A DNA stretch of 64,000 bases from Lysobacteraceae bacterium PS02340 (GTDB lineage: Bacteria; Pseudomonadota; Gammaproteobacteria; Xanthomonadales; Xanthomonadaceae). Numbering within the stretch: the stretch's first letter is position 1; every line of letters begins with the position of its first letter. The stretch covers positions 248,001 through 312,000 of the forward strand of contig JASCOC010000001.1 of assembly GCA_029959605.1 (NCBI GenBank), in the 5' to 3' direction. Of the stretch, positions 30,430 through 39,678 are shown in pieces. Both the position numbers and the translations under genes were made by a program. Below the pieces are notes generated by a model that worked only from the letters and a program-made list of their open reading frames with translations, had not been told where the DNA came from and made no database searches.

Positions 30430-31716
30430 TCACTTCGTTTCTTCGACGCCCGGATCGTCGAGTCCGACATTGCTGCGCGCCGACTCGTAGATCTCGCGGT
30501 CCAGCAGCCCGGTCTCGCGCGCCACCAGCACCGGTACCAGCATCTGGCCGGTCACGTTGGTCATCGTGCGCATCATGTCGAGAATGCGGTCGATCGCGAG
30601 CAGCAGCCCAAGGCCTTCGAGCGGCAGACCGGCCGCCGACAGCACGACCGTCGCCATCACCACCGCCGTGCCCGGCACGCCCGCGGTGCCGAAGCTGCCG
30701 AGCACCGAGGCCAGCAGGATCGCCGCGTACTGGGCGAAGCTCAGCTCGATGCCGAAGTACTGCGCGATGAACACCGACGCGAGCGTGGGATAGATCGCCC
30801 CGCAGCCGTCCATCTTGATCGTCGCGCCCAGCGGCACGGCGAACGCGGCGTAGTCGCGGTTGACGCCGAGGTTGTGCGTGACCGCGCGGATCGCGACCGG
30901 CATCGACGCCAGGCTGGACGAGCTGACGAATGCGACCTGCATACCGGGCGCCGCGCCGCGGAAGAACTTCAGCGGATTGAGGCCGTGCGTCAGCAGCAGC
31001 CCGCCGTAGACGAAGACGATGTGCACCGCGCAGGCGACGTACAGCGCGATGACGAAACTGCCCAGCGGCAGCAGCCGTTCGAAGCCGTAGGTGCCCACTA
31101 GTGCTGCGATCAGGCCGAAGGTGCCGAGCGGCGTGAGTTCAAGCACGAAGCGCGTGACCTGGATCATCGCGTCTGATGCCTGGCCGACCAGCGCGCGCAG
31201 CGCCGCGACGCGCTCGCCCAGCTTCACCAGCGCGAAGCCGAGCAGGCCGGCGAAGAAGATCACCTGCAGGATCTTGCCTTCCGACAACGCGGCGAAGGGA
31301 TTGGTCGGCACGACGTTGAGCAACACTTCGACCGGCGTCGGCACTTCGCGCACCGTGTAATCCGCCGCCGCGGTCAGCGAACCGGCTTCGATGCTCAGGC
31401 CCGGATTGAAGGTGTAGGCGACGGCGAAGCCCACGCCGACCGCGAGCACCGCGGTTGCGGCGAACCATCCGAAGGTGCGCCCCCCGAGCGCGGCGATGGA
31501 CTGCTGTCCGTGCAATGCGGCGACCGCGTTGATCACCGCGAAGAACACCAGCGGCACCGCGATCATGCGGATCAGATTCACGTACAGCGTGCCCAGCGGC
31601 TGCAGCCACGTACCGGCCGCGGGCCCCATCAGCCAGCCGACCAGCGCACCGAGCACGAACGCGCCCAGCACCCGCTGCCAGAACGGAATCCGGAACCACC
31701 AGGCCAGAGCATTCAT
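30430..31716 (-). CDS. Dicarboxylate/amino acid:cation symporter (DAACS family)
   Basis: A 428-residue transporter of the DAACS family (DctA/GltP type), which imports C4-dicarboxylates, glutamate or aspartate with Na+ or H+. Motifs: SSSSLASMPV (hairpin 1), GATIKMDGCGAIYPTLA (the TM7 NMDG-like turn, here KMDGCG) and SFGTAGVPGTAVVM (hairpin 2), plus DRILDMMRTMTNVTGQ in TM8. The change from NMDGT to KMDGCG is the divergent DAACS form. Start ATG 31716; an upstream in-frame stretch is not used. Confidence 0.9.
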   Translation of the reverse strand: MNALAWWFRIPFWQRVLGAFVLGALVGWLMGPAAGTWLQPLGTLYVNLIRMIAVPLVFFAVINAVAALHGQQSIAALGGRTFGWFAATAVLAVGVGFAVAYTFNPGLSIEAGSLTAAADYTVREVPTPVEVLLNVVPTNPFAALSEGKILQVIFFAGLLGFALVKLGERVAALRALVGQASDAMIQVTRFVLELTPLGTFGLIAALVGTYGFERLLPLGSFVIALYVACAVHIVFVYGGLLLTHGLNPLKFFRGAAPGMQVAFVSSSSLASMPVAIRAVTHNLGVNRDYAAFAVPLGATIKMDGCGAIYPTLASVFIAQYFGIELSFAQYAAILLASVLGSFGTAGVPGTAVVMATVVLSAAGLPLEGLGLLLAIDRILDMMRTMTNVTGQMLVPVLVARETGLLDREIYESARSNVGLDDPGVEETK

Positions 31717-31788
31717 TCGAGGGTTGTCCGCGACATCAACAGGCGACGATACGTGACGCCATCCATGCTGGCGATGCCGGCACCGGGA

Positions 31789-31818
31789 CGCCAGCGTCCT
31801 ACATACGGAACGCTGGCG
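31789..31818 (-). terminator. Hairpin after the S8 protease gene
   Basis: CGCCAGCGT and ACGCTGGCG form a 9-bp stem with a 12-nt loop, about 55 bp downstream of the protease stop codon (minus strand). No T-tract, so moderate confidence. Confidence 0.4.
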
Positions 31819-31872
31819 CCTGGGTGTCCGGTCCAACGGCCGCAGGCGGACGACGGACGCCGCGGACGCTGT

Positions 31873-33750
31873 TTACTGTCGCGCGACCAGCGTCAAGCCG
31901 CTGTAGCTGCCACTCAGCTGCAGGTAATACGTGCCGGCCCTGGGTGCGGTGATGCGGATGGTCTCGATGTTGCCCGCACGCGCGGAACGGAACTCGTAGG
32001 CCGCCGACGTCGGCACTTCGCCATGGCGTGCATGCAGGGTCACATCGCCACTGCCGCCGAGCGTCATGAAGCTCAGCACGCGACCGGCCTGTGCCTCGAA
32101 GCGGTACAGCGCGCCCTGCCCGTTCGACGAGAGGCTGGTGACGTTCACACCGTTGATCAGCTCGGTACCGACCACGCAGGTTTCGGTGTCCGGATCGCAG
32201 GGCACTTCCAGCGCCTTGGCCAGTGCGCGCGTCGCATCGACGATGCCGACGCCGATCGGCGTGCTCGCCGGCGGTGCGACGTTGAACGGACGCGCGGTGT
32301 CCTTGAGCAGTGTCTCGATCTGCGCCGGGGTCAGCGGATCGCGGTCCTGTCCGGCCAGCGCGCTCTGCACCAGCGCCACGGTGCCGGCAACGTGCGGCGA
32401 CGCCATCGAGGTACCGGCCAATCCCACGTACAGGTACTCGCCGGAGGTCGGGGTCGTCAGGCCGTCGTAACCGGCCTGCAGCACGTAGCCGTTCCAGCCG
32501 CCGTTGCCGGGATCGAATTCGCCACCGCCGCCGGGACCGGACACATCCACGCGCGGCCCGAAATTCGAGTAGAACGCGCGGCCACCATTGATGCGGTTCG
32601 CACCGACGGTCACCACGTTGTCGCAATTGGCCGGCGAATAGTTCTGCGCGTTGTCGTTGGCGTTGCCGGCTGCGACGACGACCGTGCTGCCGCGCGAGAC
32701 CGCGCCGTCGATCGCGGCCTGGGTCTGCGCATCGCAGGCCCCCAAGCCGCCGAGGCTCAGGTTAATGACTTCTGCAGGTGTTTCGTTCAGCGGTACGCCG
32801 GCCACTTCGCCACCCGAGGCCCACACAATCGCCTCGGCGATGTCGGACGGATAACCACCGCAGCGGCCGAGCACGCGCACCGGCAACACCTGCGCATCGA
32901 ACGCGACGCCCGCGCCGCCGATGCCGTTGTGCGTGGCCTCCGCGACTGTGCCCGCGACGTGGGTGCCGTGCCACGAGCTCGGGATCTGCGGCGAGCCCGC
33001 GTAGCACTCGCCGGCAACGGGGTTCCAGTCGCCCAGATCGAGTGCACCCGGCACGCGCGCGTCGCTGTCGCGGCGCGAGACGAAGCTGTCGGTGATGAAG
33101 TCGTAACCCGGCAGCAGGTTGTCGGCGAAGTCCGGATGGTCGGGCAGGATGCCGGTGTCGAGCACGGCCACGACCACGCCCGCGCCGGTCGAACTGTCCC
33201 AGGCATTGGTGACGTTGATGGCGCCGGCCGACCCGCTCAGATGCCACTGGTAGCTGGCGAAGAATTCATCGTTGGGGGTGAACTGCGGCGTCACCGGCGC
33301 CCTGGCGACGCCGGTCGCCTGCATGCGGCGCTCGACGTGCAAGGAGGCGACCGCGGGATCGGCCGCGAGCTCGGTCACCAGCGCGTCGAGATCGCGCGCC
33401 GACAGGCTGCGCGACAGGCGCAGCACGTCGAAGCCGACGGCGGTGGTGCGCAGGTGCGCGACCTGCAGCGCGGGCAGCGCCTTCGCGGCGCGGCCTGACA
33501 CGACGGGCCGCTCGACACCGGCGCGGCGGATCGCGGCGGTCGCGATCTGCAGCTTGCCGGCCGCGTCGCCGGACGCGATGCGCGTGGCGGCGTAGCGGAT
33601 CACGAGACGATCCGAGGGTGCATCGGCCGGTGCGGGCGCGCCGATGCGCTGGACGATCTTGGCGCGCGTGGACGCGGCGTCGGCGAACTGCATGCCCAGG
33701 GCGCCGACGAGCGCGGCGGTCAGCGCGAGGCTGATGGTGGTCTTCTTCAT
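31873..33750 (-). CDS. Secreted S8 family serine protease with C-terminal PPC domain
   Basis: A 625-residue subtilisin-like protease. Signal peptide (SLALTAALVGALGMQFADA), an N-terminal propeptide (about 26-155), the peptidase domain with AVLDTG (Asp198), HGTHVAG (His261), AAGN (oxyanion Asn363) and GTSMASPH (Ser448), and a C-terminal PPC-like beta domain (about 530-625) ending YYLQLSGSYSGLTLVA. Four cysteines (CYAGSP, RCGGY, GACDAQ, ANCDN) suggest disulfides. Probably exported by Sec and processed in the periplasm or outside. It lies just downstream of the trimeric autotransporter gene on the same strand. Confidence 0.93.
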   Translation of the reverse strand: MKKTTISLALTAALVGALGMQFADAASTRAKIVQRIGAPAPADAPSDRLVIRYAATRIASGDAAGKLQIATAAIRRAGVERPVVSGRAAKALPALQVAHLRTTAVGFDVLRLSRSLSARDLDALVTELAADPAVASLHVERRMQATGVARAPVTPQFTPNDEFFASYQWHLSGSAGAINVTNAWDSSTGAGVVVAVLDTGILPDHPDFADNLLPGYDFITDSFVSRRDSDARVPGALDLGDWNPVAGECYAGSPQIPSSWHGTHVAGTVAEATHNGIGGAGVAFDAQVLPVRVLGRCGGYPSDIAEAIVWASGGEVAGVPLNETPAEVINLSLGGLGACDAQTQAAIDGAVSRGSTVVVAAGNANDNAQNYSPANCDNVVTVGANRINGGRAFYSNFGPRVDVSGPGGGGEFDPGNGGWNGYVLQAGYDGLTTPTSGEYLYVGLAGTSMASPHVAGTVALVQSALAGQDRDPLTPAQIETLLKDTARPFNVAPPASTPIGVGIVDATRALAKALEVPCDPDTETCVVGTELINGVNVTSLSSNGQGALYRFEAQAGRVLSFMTLGGSGDVTLHARHGEVPTSAAYEFRSARAGNIETIRITAPRAGTYYLQLSGSYSGLTLVARQ

Positions 33751-33820
33751 GGTGATGTCCTCGATGCGGTCAGGGAGCGGCCCGCGCACCGGCGCGGACC
33801 GTGGAGGTGGAAGATCGGAA

Positions 33821-33844
33821 CGCCGGCGCATCGATGCGCCGGCG
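33821..33844 (-). terminator. Hairpin after the autotransporter gene
   Basis: A perfect 24-bp palindrome, CGCCGGCGCATC followed by GATGCGCCGGCG, starting 5 bp after the autotransporter stop codon on the minus strand. It may terminate or attenuate transcription into the protease gene. Confidence 0.55.
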
Positions 33845-33849
33845 CGGAA

Positions 33850-36800
33850 TCACAGGTCGATGCCGAAGCCGATGCCGGCCGAACTCTCGTCACCGCTGAA
33901 AGCACCGCCGAGGCTGATCGATGCGCGCTCGCCGACCTTGCGGGCGTAGCCCAGCGACAGCGCGCGCTCGCCGCTCTGGAAGCCGGCGCCCACCGCCACG
34001 CGTCCGCGTGGGCTCTGCGTGCCGGCCGCGTTCGTGGCCATGTTGAGCATCGCCGCGCTCATCGCGCCCTGCTTGTCCATGCGGCGGTCGACATCGCTGA
34101 AACGACGTTCGACATCGCCGCGATAGGCGCTGAAATCCTCGTTCCATGCCGCGAAGCGCTGGTCGGTATAGGCGTTCGCCGACGACAGCGTCTTCGTTGC
34201 GGTGGTGTCGGTGTAGGTGCGCGACTCGGCGACTCCGGCTTGCACCTGCGCGACGTTGGCGGCATCGGTGGGCGCCGTGCCGGCGGCGACGTTGGTGATC
34301 TGGCGCGTGTTGCCCGCGCTGCCCACCGAGACCGTGTTCGCCCGATCGGCCACCGCGCCCTGGCCCAGTGCGACCGCGTTCTCCGCGGTCACCGATGCGC
34401 CCTGCCCGATCGCGGTGCCCGAGGCCGCGGACACCGAGGCGCCTTCGCCCACGGCCACCGCATTGGTCGCGTTCGCCGAGATCGACGTGTTCGCACCCAG
34501 CGCGGTGCTGCCGTCGGCACGCACCTGCGCGTTGCCGCCGATCGCAGTGTCGTTGGGACCGTGTGCGTAGGCGCCACCGCCGATCGCGACACCGTTCTCG
34601 CCGTTGGCGGCCGCGCCGCTGCCGATCGCCACCCCGTTCGGACTGTCTGCACCGACGCTCGCGGCGCCGTCGCCGCCGATCGCCAGGCCCGGGTCGCTGC
34701 CGCCGTTGCCCGGCGCGCCTTCGACTGCGCCGATGCGGGCATCGAGTGCGCCGATGCGCGCGTCGAGTGCACCGAAGGCCGCCCCGATCGAGGTGTACTG
34801 CGTGCCCTGCAGCACGTAACCCGGTGCGGAGAGGGTGCCGAACGCGGTGACGGCAGCGCCGCCGCCGAGCACGTCGGCCACGCTCTGCAGCGCTGCGTGG
34901 ACCTGTCCGCCGTTGACCGCATCGCGGCTGTCGATCGCCACTGCGCCCGCGGCGACATTGCCCAGACGCGTACCGTCCGCACCGCCGAAGGACACGCTGT
35001 CGCGCTGCGCGGAGTCGTAGACCACCGCGTTCGCGACGATCCCGCCGACGTCGCCGATCCGCGTTTCGATGTCGTCGACGCGGACATTGGTCGCGTGCAG
35101 CTGGCTGCCGTTGACCGCCTCGGTGCTGTCGGCCGACAGTTCGCCGGCCGCGATGTTCGCGAGCACGGTGCCATCTGCACCTTCGAAGCGGACGCGGCCC
35201 TTGCCGGTGTCCTCGTAGCGCACGACGCCTTCGACCAGCGCGTCGACTTCGCCTGCAACCGCCTTGAGCTGTCCGAGGTTCACCGCATCGGTGTCCTCGG
35301 TGCCGGCGGCGACATTGATGATCTGACGGGTGAAGGCGCCGGTCAGCGTGCCGTCATCGCCGTTCATCCACGGCTGCGAGGCGCCGACCGAGATCGCATT
35401 GCCGCGATCGGCCAGCGAACCCATGCCGAGCGCGACCGCGCCGTCGTCGAGCGTCAGGGTGTGGTGCCCCAGCGCCAGCGCACCGCGACCGAGTGCCGCG
35501 CTGTAGGCGCCGAGCGCGACCGAGAACGGTGCGGCCTCGCGCGTGCCGTCGCCGCCGAACTCCCATGGGCGGAAGGCGCCCGCGTTGGCGAACGTGCCCA
35601 ACGCGATGGCGCTTTCGCCTTCGGCCGTCGCCAGGAACCCGGCGGCGATCGACGTGTCGCTGTTCGCGTACGCACCGTTGCCCAGCGCCACCGACTGGAT
35701 GCCGGACGCGAAGCTGTTGTTGCCCAGCGCGGTGGAGAACATCACCCGCGCCTGCGCATTCGCGCCGATCGCGGTCGCACCCCAGTCCGACGCCCAGGCG
35801 CCGCCGCCGACGGCGGTCGCGTTCTCGCCTGACGCCCGCGCGCCGACGCCGAGTGCGTGCGCCATCTCGCCGACCGCGTCGGCGTTGTAGCCGAATGCCG
35901 TCGCCCACAACCCGTCGGCACTGCTGAACGCACCGACCGCCATGCTCGCCGGACCGTCGCTGACCGCGGCCAGACCGATCGCGATGCTCTGGTCGCCGAG
36001 CGCGAGCGCATCGGTGCCCATCGCGATGGTGTTGAAGTTCGACGCTTCCGCGTTGCGACCAAGCGCGAGCGCGTTGTCGGCCGATGCGAGGGCGTTGTGG
36101 CCCACGGCGAGTGCACCGTCGGCATAGGCCGTCGCGCCCGCGCCGAAGGCGGACGCGCCGTAACCGATCGCCGTCGCCGTTTCGCCCGAAGCGGTCGCTT
36201 CTTCGCCTGCCGCGAATGCGCCTGCATCCTCGTCTGGATTAGCGCGGCCGACCGCCGCGAAGTACTTGTTCGATGCGGTCGCGTCCTCGAGCTGTCCGAG
36301 ATTCACCGCATCGGTGGCTTCGGTGCCGTCGGCGACGTTGATGATCTGACGGGTGAAGGCCGCGGTTTCCGTGCCGTCGTAACCGTTGATCCAGGCCTGC
36401 GACGCACCGACCGAGATCGCGTTGCCGCGGTCGGCGAGCGAGCCGGCGCCGAGTGCGACGGCGCCGTCCTCGAGCGTCATCGTGTAATGGCCCAGTGCGA
36501 GCGCACCCCGGCCCAGTGCCGTGCTGTAGGCACCGAGCGCGACCGCGAACGGCGCCGCCTCGCGCGAGCCGTCGCCGCCGAGTTCCCAGGGCCGGAAACC
36601 GCCGGCGTTCGCGAAGTAGCCGAAGGCCAGGCTGCCCTCGCCTTCGGCCGTGGACAGAAATCCGGCCGCGATCGACGCGTCGCTGTTCGCGTACGCGCCG
36701 TTGCCCAGCGCCACCGACTGGATGCCGCGCGCGAAGCTGTTGTTGCCGACGGCGGTGGCGTACATCACGTCCGCGCGCGCATTGGCGCCCAGTGCGGTCG

Positions 36801-38031
36801 CGCCCATGTCGCCGGCGAACGCCGTCCCGCCGACCGCGGTGCTGTCGTAGCCGTTGGCATTCGCACCGACGCCGAGTGCATGCGCCATCTCGCCGACCGC
36901 ATTCGCGTTGTAGCCGAACGCCGTGGCCCACAGACCGTCGGCGCTGCTGAACGCACCGACCGCCATGCTCGCCGGACCGTCGCTGATCGACCCGAGACCG
37001 ATCGCGATGCTCTGGTCGCCGAGTGCCGCCGCATCGGTGCCGATCGCGACGGTGTTGAAGTTCGACGCTTGCGCGTTGCGGCCGAGCGCCATGGCGTTGT
37101 CGGCCACGGCGAGCGCGTTGTGGCCGATCGCCAGCGCGCCGTCGGCGTAGGCCGTCGCGCCCGCGCCGTAGGCGGACGCGCCGAAGCCGATCGCAGTTGC
37201 GGTTTCGCCCGCTGCGGTCGCCTCCTCGCCAACGGCCAATGCGCCCGCATCCTCGTCCGCATTCGCGCGACCGACCGCGGCGAAGTACTTGTTCGAGGCC
37301 GTTGCGTCTTCCAGCTGCGCCAGGTTCACTGCATCGGTTGCTTCTGTGCCGGCGGCGACGTTGGTCAGCTGACGCTCGTCGTCCTGCTGGCCGAACGAGA
37401 CGGTGTTCGGACGATGCGCGGAGGCGTTGCGACCGATCGCGACGCTGTCGGGCGCATCGGCCCAGACCACTGCGTTCTCGCCCAGCGCGATGCCGCCCGG
37501 CGCAAAGGCGCGTGTGGCGCCGCCGATCGCGATGGCGTTCTGGCCGTCGGCCCATGACTCGATGCCCAGCGCGACGCTGCCGCCACCGCTCGCCCAGGCA
37601 TAGGACCCCAGCGCCGAGCTGCCGTAGCCAGAGGCGACGGTGCCGTTGCCGATTGCCGTCGCTTCGCCACCGGATGCAGTGGAATCGAAACCGACCGCGA
37701 CCGACACGCCACCCGACGCCGTCGCACCGGCGCCGACCGCCACTGCGCCCGATCCCGCTGCCGACGCACCGTCGCCGCAGACCACCGCATCGCCGGTGCC
37801 GCCGGTCGTGCCGAGCACGTTGCCGTCCGCATCGACGCAATGCGCATCCTCGGCGAACGCGACACCCGAGCCCGCGGCCAGTGCGACCAGCAGCGCAGCC
37901 CGTGCAAACGCGCGCGGCGATGCGCCGGTCGTGCGACCCACGATGCCGCCACGACCACTGCGTGCGAGTTCGGAGGCGACCACCAGCTGTCCGGCCGCGC
38001 GGTTCCAGACCTTCCTGTAAATCCTGTTCAT
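33850..38031 (-). CDS. Trimeric autotransporter adhesin (YadA family)
   Basis: A 1393-residue type Vc secreted surface protein. The N-terminus MNRIYRKVWNRAAGQLVV is an ESPR extended signal region, with the hydrophobic core near residues 43-60. Next come long arrays of YadA-head repeats of the AIG/AVG xx A-A type (for example GSSALGSYAWASGGGSVALG), neck motifs (TDAVNLGQLED), a stalk with coiled-coil segments, and a C-terminal YadA membrane anchor (last 75 residues, GRVAVGAGFQSGERALSLGY) ending GFGIDL. Residues about 243-583 and 584-920 are a tandem duplication with a 341-residue period. Likely mediates adhesion or autoaggregation. Confidence 0.93.
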   Translation of the reverse strand: MNRIYRKVWNRAAGQLVVASELARSGRGGIVGRTTGASPRAFARAALLVALAAGSGVAFAEDAHCVDADGNVLGTTGGTGDAVVCGDGASAAGSGAVAVGAGATASGGVSVAVGFDSTASGGEATAIGNGTVASGYGSSALGSYAWASGGGSVALGIESWADGQNAIAIGGATRAFAPGGIALGENAVVWADAPDSVAIGRNASAHRPNTVSFGQQDDERQLTNVAAGTEATDAVNLAQLEDATASNKYFAAVGRANADEDAGALAVGEEATAAGETATAIGFGASAYGAGATAYADGALAIGHNALAVADNAMALGRNAQASNFNTVAIGTDAAALGDQSIAIGLGSISDGPASMAVGAFSSADGLWATAFGYNANAVGEMAHALGVGANANGYDSTAVGGTAFAGDMGATALGANARADVMYATAVGNNSFARGIQSVALGNGAYANSDASIAAGFLSTAEGEGSLAFGYFANAGGFRPWELGGDGSREAAPFAVALGAYSTALGRGALALGHYTMTLEDGAVALGAGSLADRGNAISVGASQAWINGYDGTETAAFTRQIINVADGTEATDAVNLGQLEDATASNKYFAAVGRANPDEDAGAFAAGEEATASGETATAIGYGASAFGAGATAYADGALAVGHNALASADNALALGRNAEASNFNTIAMGTDALALGDQSIAIGLAAVSDGPASMAVGAFSSADGLWATAFGYNADAVGEMAHALGVGARASGENATAVGGGAWASDWGATAIGANAQARVMFSTALGNNSFASGIQSVALGNGAYANSDTSIAAGFLATAEGESAIALGTFANAGAFRPWEFGGDGTREAAPFSVALGAYSAALGRGALALGHHTLTLDDGAVALGMGSLADRGNAISVGASQPWMNGDDGTLTGAFTRQIINVAAGTEDTDAVNLGQLKAVAGEVDALVEGVVRYEDTGKGRVRFEGADGTVLANIAAGELSADSTEAVNGSQLHATNVRVDDIETRIGDVGGIVANAVVYDSAQRDSVSFGGADGTRLGNVAAGAVAIDSRDAVNGGQVHAALQSVADVLGGGAAVTAFGTLSAPGYVLQGTQYTSIGAAFGALDARIGALDARIGAVEGAPGNGGSDPGLAIGGDGAASVGADSPNGVAIGSGAAANGENGVAIGGGAYAHGPNDTAIGGNAQVRADGSTALGANTSISANATNAVAVGEGASVSAASGTAIGQGASVTAENAVALGQGAVADRANTVSVGSAGNTRQITNVAAGTAPTDAANVAQVQAGVAESRTYTDTTATKTLSSANAYTDQRFAAWNEDFSAYRGDVERRFSDVDRRMDKQGAMSAAMLNMATNAAGTQSPRGRVAVGAGFQSGERALSLGYARKVGERASISLGGAFSGDESSAGIGFGIDL
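35245..37290 (-). repeat. Two-copy 1023-bp tandem duplication inside the adhesin gene
   Basis: Landmark AGTACTTGTT occurs at 36261 and, as GAAGTACTTG context, at 37284, exactly 1023 bp (341 codons) apart. Both copies encode the same order of motifs, including NADEDAGA/NPDEDAGA, SFARGIQSVALGNGAY/SFASGIQSVALGNGAY and FRPWELGGDG/FRPWEFGGDG. Outer limits are approximate. The copies have clearly diverged, so it is an old duplication. Confidence 0.85.
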
Positions 38032-38268
38032 CGTTCAACCCCTGGAGAATGAGACGGCATCGGCAGCCCGCGACGCCTGCCCCTGGGGCGCGTCGGTCAT
38101 GCCGTGAAATGGATGTCGAATCCTGTCGACGGTGCGCGTCCCCCGAAGGCCGCGCCGCGTGCTCGAAGGCACGCGCCGACACTAAGTTTCCATCGCGTGA
38201 CTTGTCACACTCAGAATCTGGCCGGATGATCACGACTTCTCACATTCCGTCTGCAGGCGGCTCCGACG
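38032..38268. promoter_or_regulatory. Divergent intergenic region, adhesin and sensor kinase
   Basis: Shared upstream region of 237 bp. It holds GTGAC-TT-GTCAC (38197-38208), a 5-bp-arm palindrome in a locally AT-richer patch, and CAGAAT at about 38212, which could be a -10 element for the kinase. No confident promoter could be assigned. The small palindrome is the only candidate shared regulatory site. Confidence 0.35.
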
Positions 38269-39678
38269 ATGTCGTCCAGTCCGTCCGCTCCGCCGTTTCG
38301 ACGCATCGCTTCGGGCGTCTCCGATCTCGTCCGGTGGCTGCAGCGCGTGCCCCTCGCCGAGCCGATGGATCGCCGCAATGCGGCGACCCTGCAGGTGCTG
38401 TTCCTGTTTCTGGGCACCACGATTCCGCTGAACTGGTGGCGGCATGCGGCCGCCGGCATGGTCACGCCGCAGTTGCAGACCTTCATGGCGGCCGACGTGA
38501 TCGCCGCGCTGGTGTGCTTTCCCTGCATCTGGCTGATCCGCCGCGGCTGGCTGCGCGGCGGCATCGCGCTGTTCGTCTGCGCGCAGCTCACCGCGGCCTG
38601 TATCGGCTACGTCACCACGGCGGTGATGTTCGACCAGAGCCTGCAGATCCTGTCGCTGGTGATCGCCGGGTTGATTCTCGGCCGCAAGGCTCTGTGGACG
38701 GTGTTCCTGATGCTGCTGGCGGTGGCGACGATCGGCGTGCTGGTGCACGTACTGCCGGAGACCCGCACCGCGCAGGCGATGACGCGCGCGGCGGTGATCC
38801 TGCCGTCGTTCGTGATGAGCTATCTCGTCGTCACGCTGGTGCTCGACCGCATCATCGCGGCGTTGCGCGAGGCACTGGCCGAATCCAAGGCCCGTGGCGT
38901 GCGGCTGGAGAACGAGATGCGCGAGCGCGAGCGCGCGCAGGCGCAGCTGATCGAAGCGCAGAAACTCGAGGCCACCGGTCGACTCGCGAGCGGCGTCGCC
39001 CATGATTTCGACAACATCCTGTCGCTGATGTCGGCCTTCGCCAGCGAACGCCATCGCGTGGACCCGTCGGCTTCCGCGCATGCGCGTGCGGACGCACTGG
39101 CCGACGCGCTCGACGGTGTCGAACAGGCCGCCGAACGCGGCATGGCCCTGACCCGCAAACTGCTGACCTTCGCGCGTCCGCTGCCGGCGAAGCTCGAAAC
39201 CGTGGAACTGGGCGCGGCGATCGACGCGCTGACGCCGATGCTGCGCCAGACCTTCGGGCCGGACGTGCGCGTCCACGTGCAGCGCAGCGACGTACCGCTG
39301 CTGGCGCGGATCGACCGCCACCAGTTCGATCTGATGCTGCTCAACATCGCCTCCAACGCACGCGATGCGATGCCCGATGGCGGCCGCTTCGACGTGGGTG
39401 CAGCGGTGACCGGCGACGACGCGGTGGAGATCGTATTGCGCGACGACGGCACCGGCATGCCCGAGGCGGTGCGGCAACGCATCTTCGAACCGTTCTTCTC
39501 GACCAAGCCGACCGGCAGCGGCACGGGGCTGGGCCTCGCGGTCGCGCACAGCCTGGTCAGCAGCGCCGGCGGCACGATCGCCGCCGACAGCGCGCCGGGC
39601 GCGGGCACGACGTTCCGCATCCGTCTGCCGCGCGTGTCAGCGGATGCGGACACTCAGCCCATCGAGGTCAGCACGTAG
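38269..39678 (+). CDS. Membrane sensor histidine kinase
   Basis: A 469-residue kinase with six predicted membrane helices in the first 195 residues (7TMR/MASE-like arrangement without a periplasmic domain), a short coiled coil (200-232), a HisKA-type dimerisation region with the phospho-acceptor GVAHDFDN (His245) and a HATPase domain with NIASNARDAM (N box), DDGTGMP (G1) and GTGLGLAVAHSLV (G2). The gene ends within the 3' end of the response regulator gene on the other strand, which suggests they form a pair despite opposite orientation. Confidence 0.9.
   Translation: MSSSPSAPPFRRIASGVSDLVRWLQRVPLAEPMDRRNAATLQVLFLFLGTTIPLNWWRHAAAGMVTPQLQTFMAADVIAALVCFPCIWLIRRGWLRGGIALFVCAQLTAACIGYVTTAVMFDQSLQILSLVIAGLILGRKALWTVFLMLLAVATIGVLVHVLPETRTAQAMTRAAVILPSFVMSYLVVTLVLDRIIAALREALAESKARGVRLENEMRERERAQAQLIEAQKLEATGRLASGVAHDFDNILSLMSAFASERHRVDPSASAHARADALADALDGVEQAAERGMALTRKLLTFARPLPAKLETVELGAAIDALTPMLRQTFGPDVRVHVQRSDVPLLARIDRHQFDLMLLNIASNARDAMPDGGRFDVGAAVTGDDAVEIVLRDDGTGMPEAVRQRIFEPFFSTKPTGSGTGLGLAVAHSLVSSAGGTIAADSAPGAGTTFRIRLPRVSADADTQPIEVST

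Noticed and set aside
35857-38233. Long open frames on both strands over the autotransporter gene
   Set aside because: Repetitive head repeats keep all frames open. Only the minus-strand frame shows ESPR, head repeats, necks and an anchor.
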